From Topomyia yanbarensis (Eukaryota > Arthropoda > Insecta > Diptera > Culicidae): 64,000 nt of DNA. The stretch is from positions 29,643,906 to 29,707,905 of the forward strand of contig NC_080672.1 in NCBI RefSeq assembly GCF_030247195.1, in the 5' to 3' direction. The position numbers were made by a program, and so were the translations under genes. Positions 9,601 through 21,600 of this stretch are shown one piece after another; the stretch's first letter is position 1; each line of letters begins with the position of its first letter. The notes below the pieces were generated by a model. It saw nothing but the letters and a program-made list of their open reading frames with translations. It was not told where the DNA came from and did not search any database.

Positions 9601-12600
9601 ATAAACAGAATAGCATCCTCACAGAGATGCATCCCACACATGACTGCATAGATCAAGCCATCATCGATGCAATCATTGTTGAACAAGTTGTGTGTTACCA
9701 ACCTTGGTATGGCCTAAATCGATTACAAGAAAGCATACGCGTTATTTTTTCCTCATCAAGGTATTGTAGATGTATAAACCTAATCCTGTAGCCGTGAGGT
9801 TTTTGCAGCTGTCGATGGAGAGGAAAACGGCGACTCTGCAGTTCAGAAGTGGGAAAGACGTGTTGCAGTCTAAAACGTTCAGTAGGACACTCAATCGAAA
9901 CGGGCATGGCTATCAGATAACGTATGAAAAAGCTCGCCGGAAGAGAATACTCATACCTTCCACATGGACGATTTCAAGATCTATGATGACTCGACAAAAC
10001 GACTGGGTGTAGTCATCAAACTAGTCGAAAAGATGAGTGACGACGTCGGCATGGCGTTTGGCTTAGAGAAATTCCGACTACTAGGACGATTAGTCGACAC
10101 TGGAGGCTACGAGATCGACGAAGGCGTGATGATTCGGGACATGGTTCTTTCTTGAATACGGGAAATAAGGACAGCAATCAACACGTTTGCTGTCCCCGCG
10201 TTGATCTACAGTTTCGGTGTTCGGTGTCATCAAAATGGAGCCGGACTGACCCGGAATATCTTGAGAGAAAATTGAGGAAGGCGTTTAGACAAGCGGGAAT
10301 ACGTCATCCGCAGTCGGCACTGGAGAGATTCACATTGCCAGAGACAAGGAATAGTCGACATCCAGGCACTATGCGTAGCGCAGGTGCTACAACTGCGAGA
10401 ATACTTTGTGGAAAGTTCCAACCGGCATGGATTATATCAAGCAGTTACTACTGCGCACTTCACCTAGCGTAGGCGAACCACAACCTTAACTGCAATCTGC
10501 AGACTGCGTAGGAGAAACAGTTTTGCATTAGACCTAACAGCACATGATATCAGTAGTCGATTTCCACGAACTTTTGCTTTGTGAAATACTGGTTGGGTTT
10601 AGCTAAATAGTATATTTGAAAGAATTTGAGAACATACTACGCGTCATCTTTTAACTAGCAAATTTTAGTTCTACATTTCACCACCAGGAGGGCGCCAACG
10701 ATAACTAATTAGTGGAAAGAGATAGAAATGAGGTGTCTTCTACGAAATTGTAGAACAAATCTTTTCCAGTAATTCTTGGTAACATGTCCATATTATATCT
10801 CTCTTCTTTAAAAAAATAGTGTTGGCGCTCTCTATGCGGTGAAATATGCAACTGAAATTTTGTGGTCAAAAGATGACTCCTATGATGTACTAAAATAGTT
10901 CCAAACATACTATTCAGTTAAACTCAACTATTATTTCGCAAAAAAATAAAGTTCGTGGGAATCAACTAATGATTCACCACCATGTGCTGTTAGGCCCCAT
11001 ACGAAACTGTCACAGACAGCATTTCATTTAAAGTTTCTCCTAAGGAATTTAAATTGATTTGCAATCTTCGGCAAAGTTGTAGGTAAAAAAATTATCTGGT
11101 GATAAAAAATTTATGCAGTGCCACATAGCGGTGAAAATGCAACTTAGTACGCTGTTTCTAGGCAAACTGTCGAAAAATCCCATACAAACTTCGAACGCGT
11201 TGGTTTAGTAGCTAGACGTCCGATTTGGATCAGAGACTCTTGATAGGACTAGAAATCGACTCAGGATGGGCAGACTGAGTTTTCAAAAAATTGAAACTGG
11301 ATATTCTAGTGCCCAACCAAGACGTCAAGGATATATTCCGGATGTGTTAGTTGCCGTACGAGATCATCGAACTCATTATGTCAGGCTGCTGCCTACTAGC
11401 TAACTCAGCTTACTTTGAGCGTCACAATAGCGTTTCTAAGATTTTGCACCAACAATTGGCGCTGGAACTTGGTCTTTTGGAAAAGATTTGCCGAACTATC
11501 GTTATCTGCTGCGATAAATCGCCCGCTGGGTAGTAAACCGCCAACACATACATGCGCAAGATCGCGTTGTGTTGTGATAATTTGCTGCGGTGAAATTTCG
11601 GGCCGTTACTAATTAGCACAGTATAAACTATACAAATAGATCACTTTATTGTTTTTTATTATTCCTTAATTTCTTTCCATATTCCTTCCTTCTTTCTTTT
11701 CTACTATTTAAGTGTGAGAAAGTGTGTAAGTATGAGGTTCGATGGAAAACTTGTGGGGGGGGGGGCAAAGCCCCCTCTTGCCCCTTAGGTTGCTACGGCT
11801 CTGCTTCACGGATTACATCGACTGTCATTGGTGTTAACTTCAGGTAGTGTTCCTATCCAGCTAAGTACAGCCGGAAAATGAGCTGGAATTCTAGCTGGCT
11901 CTACTTAGCATCTGCCCGGTCAAAAAAAAATGCGGACGAACTTGGTCAGGCGATTTAAACAGTTTGACGTTTGACTCAACTCGCCTGTGCTAATTGCCCC
12001 TAGGAACAAATGCAATTTGCGAATGCGATTTAAAGGTAATTTCAACACTTAGACAAATTTTCTGGCGACTGAAATGGACTTGGCTATTTTTGCGATTTTC
12101 AAACATGTTTGGCTTAAGCTTAAAATTGTTTTTTTTTTCTAAACAATTCGCGTGTTCTCGCTTGTATTTTGTTTGCCTAGTGCACATTATAAAGCCAACG
12201 AATGTGGGAAATTGTGGAATCGTGTGTAAGTATAGTGGAACAAGATCTCTAATAAAAGTCAGATTGTGGTAAATTTTGTTGTGCAATACTGATTTCACCA
12301 TTGATTCTTCCTATAATTTTGTGGTGATTACCTAGTGTACTGATTAGATTATGTGAGTAGATAATGAATCCGAAAATATGTATTATTTGTAATTTTCATA
12401 TTAGGCAATTAAGGGCGATTAAATGGCACGTTCCCTGGGCGATTTAAAGACGGGTAGAGCGGCAAAAAAATGACGGCGGCAAATCGCCCAAATGTTGCAT
12501 TTGAAATAGTCCCCTAATTGCCAGCAATTTGCTGGCAAATTGAAGGGCAATTAGCGCATCCGAGTTGACAAATAGCCCCCCGTTAGCCAGCAACTTGCCC

Positions 12601-15600
12601 TTTTTGACTGGGTTCCAGTGACACAACCGATTCAAGTTTGAAAACTTCTGAAACACAATATATACTAACGGGTGACAAACTAGAGCTTCCTTCCCGGGAA
12701 TTTATTACCCGGGAATCCCGGGATTTTTGGATTTCTCGGGATTCCCATTTCCCGGAAAATTGCGTTTTCTCATTCCCGGGATTCCGGGAAAAAGATTTTT
12801 AATTTATTCCAAAACGCTTGGGTTCAAATTATGATTGCAAATTATGTTTTTCATTGATTTGCAGATCAATGAACTATATATATTTAAGTTCGCCGATATT
12901 TTTTCGTAATTTTGCAGATATATATGTAGTCCAAGCCTCACACAAGTCACTGCTAACGAATGTTCATATTTTCATGCAAACATGGATAAATTGGCCGGCC
13001 GTTGCACCGAAGAATTTCCTTACAGTAGCGTTGGTGGTGCGCACAATATCTCTGCAACCAATAAGCCGATTGATCAGATTTTTAATAGTTCTTTGAACAT
13101 AGTTAGATCTTGAATGAAAGGGCTTGCAAACACAATTTAGTTATGGAACTGGCGTTACATTCTTAAGAAAATCGATTACTGTTTATTTCAAAAATTGGGA
13201 TGGCTTGTAGTGATATTGTGCTTAACGCAAACGCTATTTAAAATAAGCAATGTTTCAAGAACGTCTGTAGAAATATTTGGTTGGATCATCGAATTCATAT
13301 TTGGTCTAATTTGTTATAGCGTAGCTGTAATATCTGTTTTATCTGTAATATCTGTTTTATCGTGAATTTTACATACAATTTTGCATACCCGGAATTTTTG
13401 GATGCGTAAAAAGAAATACAGAACGCTGGGGGGAAGCCCATTTTGCATAGTCATTTGGCAAATGGCATAAAATCGTTTGGCATAACCATAGCGAGATTCA
13501 AGTGGATTGAAATAAAATTTAAAATAGGTTGCTGGTTAACATAATGACCATTTCGCATAATGCCCATTTTGCATAAAGCCATTTGGCATAATAGTACAAT
13601 TTATGCCAAAGTGCCCTTATGCCAAATGACCTACTATCAAATTATTTCTTATGCCAAACGGGCATTATGCCAAACAACTTTATGCCAAACGACGTTATGG
13701 CAAATGACATTATGCCAAACAGGTTAGCCCCAGAATGCTATATCTTTCCAATATCATGCGCATGCTCGATTTTGATTCATACGTAACTGCTCACTATCCT
13801 GAACTAGCTCAATCATTTCATTCACGATTTCCATAGAAGGTGATTTGCATTAAATTGATCACATTCCATTGAAATGTTCTATTGCGAATTCCAACTTTGG
13901 GCAGTAACTCCAGCAGCTACATTTAGCTTATCGTAATCGTAATTACCAAAATTTAGGTTAAAGATATTTTCGAGAAAAAAATCAATAGGAGTTTATGTTA
14001 TGTAAACTGAGTGACGAACTATCAAATAATTCAATGATGTGTACCCTAATAAAACAATATTATACACAAACTTTAACCCATATAGTCCAACGATTCCACA
14101 TATTGTTTGGATGATACCCTGAACAGGTCGTTAGGTTCTTAAACCATACGATGTTTATTAGGGTAGTCCACTAAATCGACATCTCCTGACAGCTGCTTTT
14201 AGGACAGATATAAATATGCAATCAAAAGGGTTTAAAAACTTTTCAATTTATTCTTTTGTTTCAAGAACATTATTCACTTTTTTATTTTTCTTGTGTATTC
14301 CCAGGATTTCCCGGGAAATTTCCCAAATCCCGGGAAGCTGAAAGCCGTCGGGAAATAGAAGCTCTATGACAAACATGTTCCCGATGGTCAGAACTAGAAA
14401 AACTCTGGAAAGAGAACTGCGGAGACTCCATTTTGGATCGATTCGATTCGCGTTTAGCTGTCAAAAAACGAATTTAATCGAACATTGCCTATCCTTATAA
14501 CATTGGACGTGTTGCCATACAATGCCGGGGCATACGTTACCAAAAATGCTGTTTTTCTCTCCGCAGTTCTCTTTCTAGAGTTTTTCTAGTCAGAACAAAC
14601 ACCGTCTTGTCACTTGCAAATTTAGAAGCTACAAGATTGTAATTCATTTTATTGATTTCAGAAGTTTTTAGATTATATTAATTCTTACATTTCCAGTGTT
14701 TCTTCGGTCTATAGACTGTCAGTTTCTTCGTCGGCGAAGAGCCGATCGTGGCCAATCTAGTCGCAGAACTGATACAGTTTAAGGTTAGGATTCACAATTA
14801 TGAATTATGTATGTTTCAACATACTTTCAGTACAGTTTATTTCGATAAACCAGTTCAGTTATTCCAAACGAACAAGCGTACAACTGAATATAATTTACTG
14901 ACTTATTCGTTTTGGTTCGCGAATTACTTCACGCGCTCGATCCTATTCTACTACCTAATTCACATCCATATTAATTCGTCAAAAGGGCGAAAGTGTTCTT
15001 TGTAAACAAACTTGTTTCGCTCATTAGTCTGCTGCAGAGTGGAATTTCATGAACAATATGCGTTAATGTAAATTTTTACCCTTCGTAGCATAATTTCAAT
15101 TGTTTTCTGCTTCGAAATTATAGTGAATTAAGAGAAACCATCAAAATAAAAGTTTGTTTACAAATCTTATTCGCCCTTTTGCAAATTTAATATGGACATT
15201 AGTAATATGCCTTTTGTGTTCTACTGCTGTTTCACTGACATTTGCTTGGTCATAGTCGATCAGACGCGAGGGAACAGACAGTGGCTTCACAGCTCCTTTA
15301 CCGACGACAGGGCTGCCGGTAACATTCCCCGACCCGTGAAGCACTTCCGGTTCTGATGCGGACACATCGAGTTTCACATCGTCGCGAAATACGTTCAGAA
15401 CAGCGAGCTTTGTCGCAGATCGTGCGAACACACCTCTAGCAGTCTGTACCGTCACGCGCCTCTTCTGCCCGGAAATGTTTCCAGGATGCGTCCTTGTTCC
15501 CATCAGTTCCTCGCATGTTCGTCAACTATGACGACTAGATCGCCCGGTTCTAGTCAACTTTGGGAGATATTTTCGGACCCACCTTCGCCAGAATTTGCTT

Positions 15601-18600
15601 CCAGCTGTCCTGAAGAATGTTCCCTTTGATCACCGTAGCTTACAGCGGAACGTAGGTTAGAGACTGAGAATTCACTATGGCTTCGGTTTCTAGCATGATC
15701 GTTTCCATTACGTCATCGCTAGGATGCCGGGGCTATCCGATATAGCTTTCATCGCGACTATTACAGACTTGACCATGCACTGCCATGGTCCTGTCATGTA
15801 CGGGGCTGCCGGAACGTTGAAGGGTCACTGTGTATGTGCGTTGGTGTATGTGTTGGCGCAGTCCTTGACGATGTCGTGAATTTTCATACTTCCTTCGATA
15901 ACTGGAGGTTAGATCCGATAAAATTCGTGCCATTATCGGAGAAAACCTCCAGTGGCGCACCTCGCTTGCCCACAAATCTTTTGAAGGCTCAGGAGGTTAT
16001 TGAAAGACTGTGATCTAACTGAACTGCCCGTACTGGAAGACAGATGAACAAACATATCCACTTTTTCACCAAGCTGCGGACGACTTTGACTTCGAAGGGG
16101 ACTACATGGGAGTCGACGCCGACGTACGTGAACGACCGAACGAATATGGTTAGGCGTTCCTTGGGAAGTGGTGCCATCAGCGGTGGCGCTGGAGCTGCTT
16201 TCTGTGCTTTACAGTACTGACAACTCCTGCCAACTTTGCGTTTGAGCGTTCGAAGCTTCGGTATGTAGGGCTTCCGCCGTAATTCGTTGCACACTGATTC
16301 TCCATTGGCGTGAAGGAACCGTTGGTAGTAGTAATTCACCAGAAGAATGGTCATACGATGATCCCTACACAATACTGCGGGATACTTTGCCGCGTAGGGA
16401 ATATGCGGCGCGTTTCCAATCAAACCTCGTATACGGATGACTACGTGCTCATCGGAAAATGGGAGCAGTGAACTCCTTTTGTGAACACTGCCACCGATTT
16501 TTGGTTGATGAAGAAGTCTTCACTGTACGCCTGCGTTTGTGCCTGATGCCAAAGAGTTTCCTCTGCCTTCAGAAAATCGTCTTGATCTGGACTTGTTTAC
16601 TACTCCTTATCTGCCTCCAGCTTCTTATCACTCGATGAACGTAGGCCACCGTTCGAGCTAAACGACTTCAACTGGAAAAGTGTTCGACGTCTACGATCTC
16701 CTCCGACGTCAATTGTACAACTACCATTCGTATTCCTTCGATTAACGCAGCTACTTCAGCTTCCTTGTTCGATTACTTTGGACACTACTCTTTCGTGTTT
16801 CGTTGGAACCCACCTTGGAATCAGTGACTCTCCGGTTCGAACGATAGTTCTGAATTCCACTTGGAGCATCATTAGCTACGTTGAGTTTAGAAGGTACGTG
16901 GTACCACTCATTTACGCCTAGTGAACGAAAGAATTTCGTCGACTCGGAATGAGACGAATTGGTGATATCGGCGACTGTCCGAGCGAAACCACGTCAGAAC
17001 TGTACGAGAGTCCGTCCACAAGTAGCGTTTATGTATGCGGAGAGTGAGCGCCGAACAAACGTTTTGCAATAAGCGCGCTCTCATCGCTTGTAACTCCAGG
17101 CGCGGGATTGACAGCGCAGAAATTGGGGCGACTTTAGTTTTTGTTGCTACTAGCGAACACCAGCTACTGCCGCCATGCGCCATACTCAAATAAACTACAA
17201 ACGCGCATGCCGTTACGCTAGCATCCGTGAACACGTGAAACTTGATTTCGTCTACCTCTGGCGTCGTAAGATTCCCAAACAAGCAAAGAGGTACTTGCAC
17301 TTCGCCAATCATCTCGTACAACTCGATCCATCTACTCCATAGATCGTACAGTTTCTCTGGTATGGGCTCGTCCCACTTTGTTCCACACCTAAGATACGCT
17401 CATATATGTGTTCATTGTCCATTGTACTAGTGACTTGCTGTCCGGTGAACTAGTTTCCTACGAGTTGGATAGAATTTTGCCGAATGCAAAGCCCGCTGTT
17501 GCGCGGATAAACTACACTTGTTTGACAAGCTGTACTGCTTCCTCTACCGAGTAGACACTGTCATCCACGTAATGATTGTAGATGATTGCGTTTATCGCTC
17601 TAGGATATGATCCCGCGTATTCGAGAGCGATTTTGTTCTTCTCGAACATAGCAGTGTTGACTATGTATATCTGAACTTCATCCGACGGACAGTTACGCCA
17701 TTCGAAGCACTGTAACTACTTGTCTTCCTCCAAGATACGAATTCTCAGGAACATCTCTGCCTTCCCTAAACCGTAACAAAACGTTCACTAGCGAGATGAG
17801 TAGAGACGGACCCTTGAGATGCATATGGTTGAATGCAACTCCACCAGCCTTCGCGGCTGCATCCCACACCAGTCGGATTGTATTTGGTTTCTTGGAATTC
17901 GTCACCAACCCCAGCGGAAGGTATCATACTAGCCGACGGTTCGCGTTCGCCTTCTCTTCAGACAATACTTTGCGGACGTACTGCTTCTGGTCGTAGCTCT
18001 CTATTTAATCGTTAACCCTTCGACGCAGCTCAGAATCTTTTGCCAGTCGTTTCTCCAAACCCTCGCCAAATGGTAGCTATCCTGGAATCTATCTTTTCGC
18101 CAAAGCAAATCTCTCCTTCGCAGTTTCTTCCAGAAAGCTGCGTGCTCGCTTTTGCTCCTCCGATTCAAGCAACTGCGTCAAAGCAACATCGAATCGTGTT
18201 CTCTATCTCTCCCCAAATATGGACGTGCACTTGCTCAACTGAACCTTCAGTTCAGTTATACCAAGCCGAGTCTTAGCTAACTACTGATTCGTTGCTGCAG
18301 CCCTCGCCATTCTTCAAACTTGTCAACAACCGTACATATTCAAGCCCGATGATCATATCGGGTTTGATTTAGACGTAGCTGGCCACGGGATGTCCTTGAA
18401 AATATGGGAACGTATTTGACAGCCCTGTATTGTTTCGATTGCAATGGAAGGCCTACTTCCGTACCGTTTGTACATTGGTTGGTTGAAACGTTTCCCTGTT
18501 TCCGAATAAGATTTTTGAATTCCATCGATATTTTTCCCAATTCAAAACAATATGCACCCATATTCTTCATCTTACCAAAAATTCTGGGAAATGGTTATAT

Positions 18601-21600
18601 CTAGGGAATGAACTTCTGGGCATTGGTCTATTCTGGTTAATGCTTTTCTGGGAAGGAATGCATTCTGGAATTGAATACTTTACGCTGACGTCACAAATGA
18701 ACTGAGTGTTCATTTTTGACAGTTCGCTTGTACTGTTTACATGGACTTAGAAAAATTCTTTGCGATTTTCTTCGAGCGAATCTAGTCGTCCCAGCCCCGT
18801 GAAAACTGTTTGTTGCCTGAAGCTGCCACCAAATGCCAGTAGCGCTAGCTACGTTTCAAATGTTCAAGGTCTGTTCACATGAACTGTATAACACTGTTTA
18901 AAAGTTGGAATCAAAACAAGTAATTAATAACAATATATGAGAATTCACGCTTTCTCTTGCATCGCTTCTTCTCCACAAAATCCGAACGCTTTTATAACCT
19001 GAGTACCAAATAAGCACGTCAAAATGAAGTTTGTTTGCATTCGGAAAGTTTCAGGTCGAGTTAACAACATTGGCTCGTAGCAATGTGAACGTTGCTTAAA
19101 GCGCGTTCGCTGTCATTTTTGACAACTAGCCGAGCCAGAAAGCCAGCTTATGTTGGCTTCACTCATTTTTCAAAGAAACGTCAAAACATTCACCCTCTTG
19201 AGTCGTCCACAAATTTTTCTAAGTCCATGTAAACAGTACAAGCGAACTGTCAAGAAAAGTGAGGTTAACTTTGCCAGTAAAGAACCTAATATTAGGTTTG
19301 TTCCAGAACATGGAAGTTACTCCCTGTTGCTCCGGAGCAAAAAACTCTTGCTCCTTTTCACTGCGGTTTGCCACCAGAAGAAGAAAAAAGAGAAGAAGAT
19401 AGTACAGAAACGATTTTCTCCCTGTTTGCTCCGGAGTACTTCCAGTTTCTCCTGGTACTGGAACAAACCTATTGCTTTCGATCAAAGCAAGCGTAGTGCG
19501 TCAGACGTGTGAAATTTTCGCTCCCGTTAACATTTTTTTTTAGAATCAGTAAAGATTCTGGATGTTAGATTTTTGAACGGTTTCCGGTTGCTCTTAAAGT
19601 GGATGCTGCTAACATTGAAGTGTTGATCAGGTGCATCGGCGAGTCAGTGAATTTAGGAAGTTTCAGAGGGGTAAAAGCTGCTAGTGTCCGCGGGTTTCGG
19701 GAAGAATTGTCATGGAAGAGGGTAGCGTTCGTCAGTCGACAGTACTTCAGGTTCGCGGGAGCCCCGATAGAAATCAGAGGAACTGCTCACTTATTCGTGC
19801 CTAGGAATTGAAAGTTCAATTGCAATACTGGTATAAAGTTGATACTCGTATTATAATTGAACGGGGCTTGCCGACGGGAAAATGACCTCGGAATGTACCG
19901 CTAGGTCTCTGTCATTCTGAAATGGGTCATTGGAAAATCGGTAGAGCTGACACCTATTAAATCCTGAAATCAAGTTATTTGCATGGGGTAACCAGACCTT
20001 ATGCAGTAAACTTTTTTCCATCGGCCAGTGGGATTTAGAAGGTTAACACACACACATTCAGGAATATTGCTTTCTAGGAGTTGGTGTTTTTCGATGAAAT
20101 AGTTTTCTGGAGAACAGTTCTTTCTGGGGAAAAAACTTCGGTGTCTTAGTTTCTGAGGAATGGTTTTCGGGGGAATGTCGTAGAACCAGGGTGTACATTA
20201 AAATTCTTTGGAATTCTCGGCTTTGAGTTTGTTATCAACATAGGATTCCCGGGTACCGCTCTGATATAATTTGAGGGATACGGGATCGCGGAACGGACAG
20301 GTGGGTTCCTAGGAATGTCGACATATTCTGGGTAGGTACTGATCGTTATGGGCGACTGTGTTCCCGGGTACTAGTAAACCGATGCTGTACCGAGACAAAC
20401 CAGAGGATTTTGGACTCGTGGTATTCTCTTTAAGAATTTTCAAAACGGGCCCGATTGTCGACGAGGTACTCATCGGCGCCTAGAAGACCGACGTGATGAC
20501 ACTTCCATCTACTGTGTAGAGTTTGTGTGAAGATTAGTGGTCGCTCTTCTTGGCATCTATACGACCAACGACTCTACGGATTTAGTCAAAGCGCTAACAC
20601 TCCCACCGGGAGCTGGAATAGTCCGAATGAAGCCTATCAGTATTCAAGGGAGCAAGCTTGTACTAGCTTGTATTGTACTACGCGATCTTGCTTGCTAACA
20701 ACCGGTACTTACAGAGTAGCTTTTAGTTCAGACGCTGTTGGTTTCAACTTTCCAGGCTTGTGCACTAGCACTAGCTTGTCAAGCCAGTTCTCCATCCGTT
20801 TGCACTTCTTTTTGACACTGATTCCGCTTTTCCTACTTGCCGAATTATTTTCAAGATTTGCAACAACAACTTGTATCTCTGCCTCAAGTACTCCTGTTCG
20901 TCTACGATTGCCTTCAGTTTGGTTTCTTCTTCCATTCTCCTTGTTTTCATTTCTTCCTTCACTCGTTTCTTTTTTCAAACTGATTGCTCCTTTAAAAATT
21001 GTAAAGTGCTCGACTACTCTTGCTTACGGACGACTCGTTGAATGGCACACCCGACTTCGATGCACCATCCCAGTCTGGCAGACAATCATTACACTTGTAG
21101 CCTCTATCCGGCCTAGCAATGGATTCTCTAACATTGGCGCGGATAAGCAGTCAATCAAAGTGAATTTACACCAGTCCAGCTAGAAAGCTGTACGACAATC
21201 GCGATTGAATGACGGAACTATTTGTCATCAGCAATATTCAAACGATCGCCACCAACGCACTCTCAAACCTTCTAGATTGGCTCGTTTCCCGGCGTTGTAT
21301 CTCTATTAGGTTACAGGAACCGGCTGAAGAAACTTCCAAGGGTATCAATTAATCATCCAACTTAGGATAATTTAAGAAGTTTTTATATTATATGAATTCA
21401 TACATTTTCACTATTTATTCGGTCTATAGACTGTCGGTTTCCCTGTCGGCGAAAAACTGATCGTGGCTAATCTGCCTATAATCGCGTCAGTCCCATGTAG
21501 CTAGGGAATCCCATAGAACATGGGACTGATTTGCGATTATGGGCAGTAATCTAGTTACAAAACTAATACAGTTTAAGGATTAGGATTCACAGGTATGAAT

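Larger units (their letters stand above)
8425..11803. mobile_element. Possible 3.4-kb non-autonomous DNA transposon with CAGAGCCGTAGC termini
   Basis: The left end CAGAGCCGTAGCAATCC (8425) and the right end GGTTGCTACGGCTCTG (ending 11803) are inverted copies of each other. Both are followed inward by a G-rich strand (gagggggcgc on the left, a 12-13 G run at 11753-11765 on the right). CTTCAC lies just outside both ends (8418-8423 and 11804-11809), compatible with a target duplication although not a perfect 8-mer. CAGAG...CTCTG ends and an about-8-bp duplication would fit hAT. The interior holds a LINE relic and a foldback and no transposase, so the original element may have been short and expanded by insertions. 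Confidence 0.5.
12681..14366. mobile_element. hAT-like non-autonomous element with perfect 8-bp target duplication
   Basis: The left end is TAGAGCTTCCTTCCCGG (12681) and the right end is its inverse, ...AAATAGAAGCTCTA (14366). The 8-mer TGACAAAC flanks both sides (12673-12680 and 14367-14374). An 8-bp duplication with TAGAG ends is the hAT superfamily signature. Both subterminal regions carry repeated CCCGGGAAT motifs, in inverted sense, that could be transposase-binding repeats. No transposase is visible. The element contains a TTATGCCAAA repeat array and a TA-flanked MITE. Confidence 0.82.

Noticed and set aside
13430..13730. CRISPR-like or operator array
   Set aside because: The TTATGCCAAA words are spaced irregularly, change orientation in the middle and lie inside a transposon, so a MITE-derived repeat is the simpler reading.
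20527..21183. 218-codon open frame on the plus strand
   Set aside because: It is the antisense shadow of the BEL/Pao gag remnant on the minus strand.
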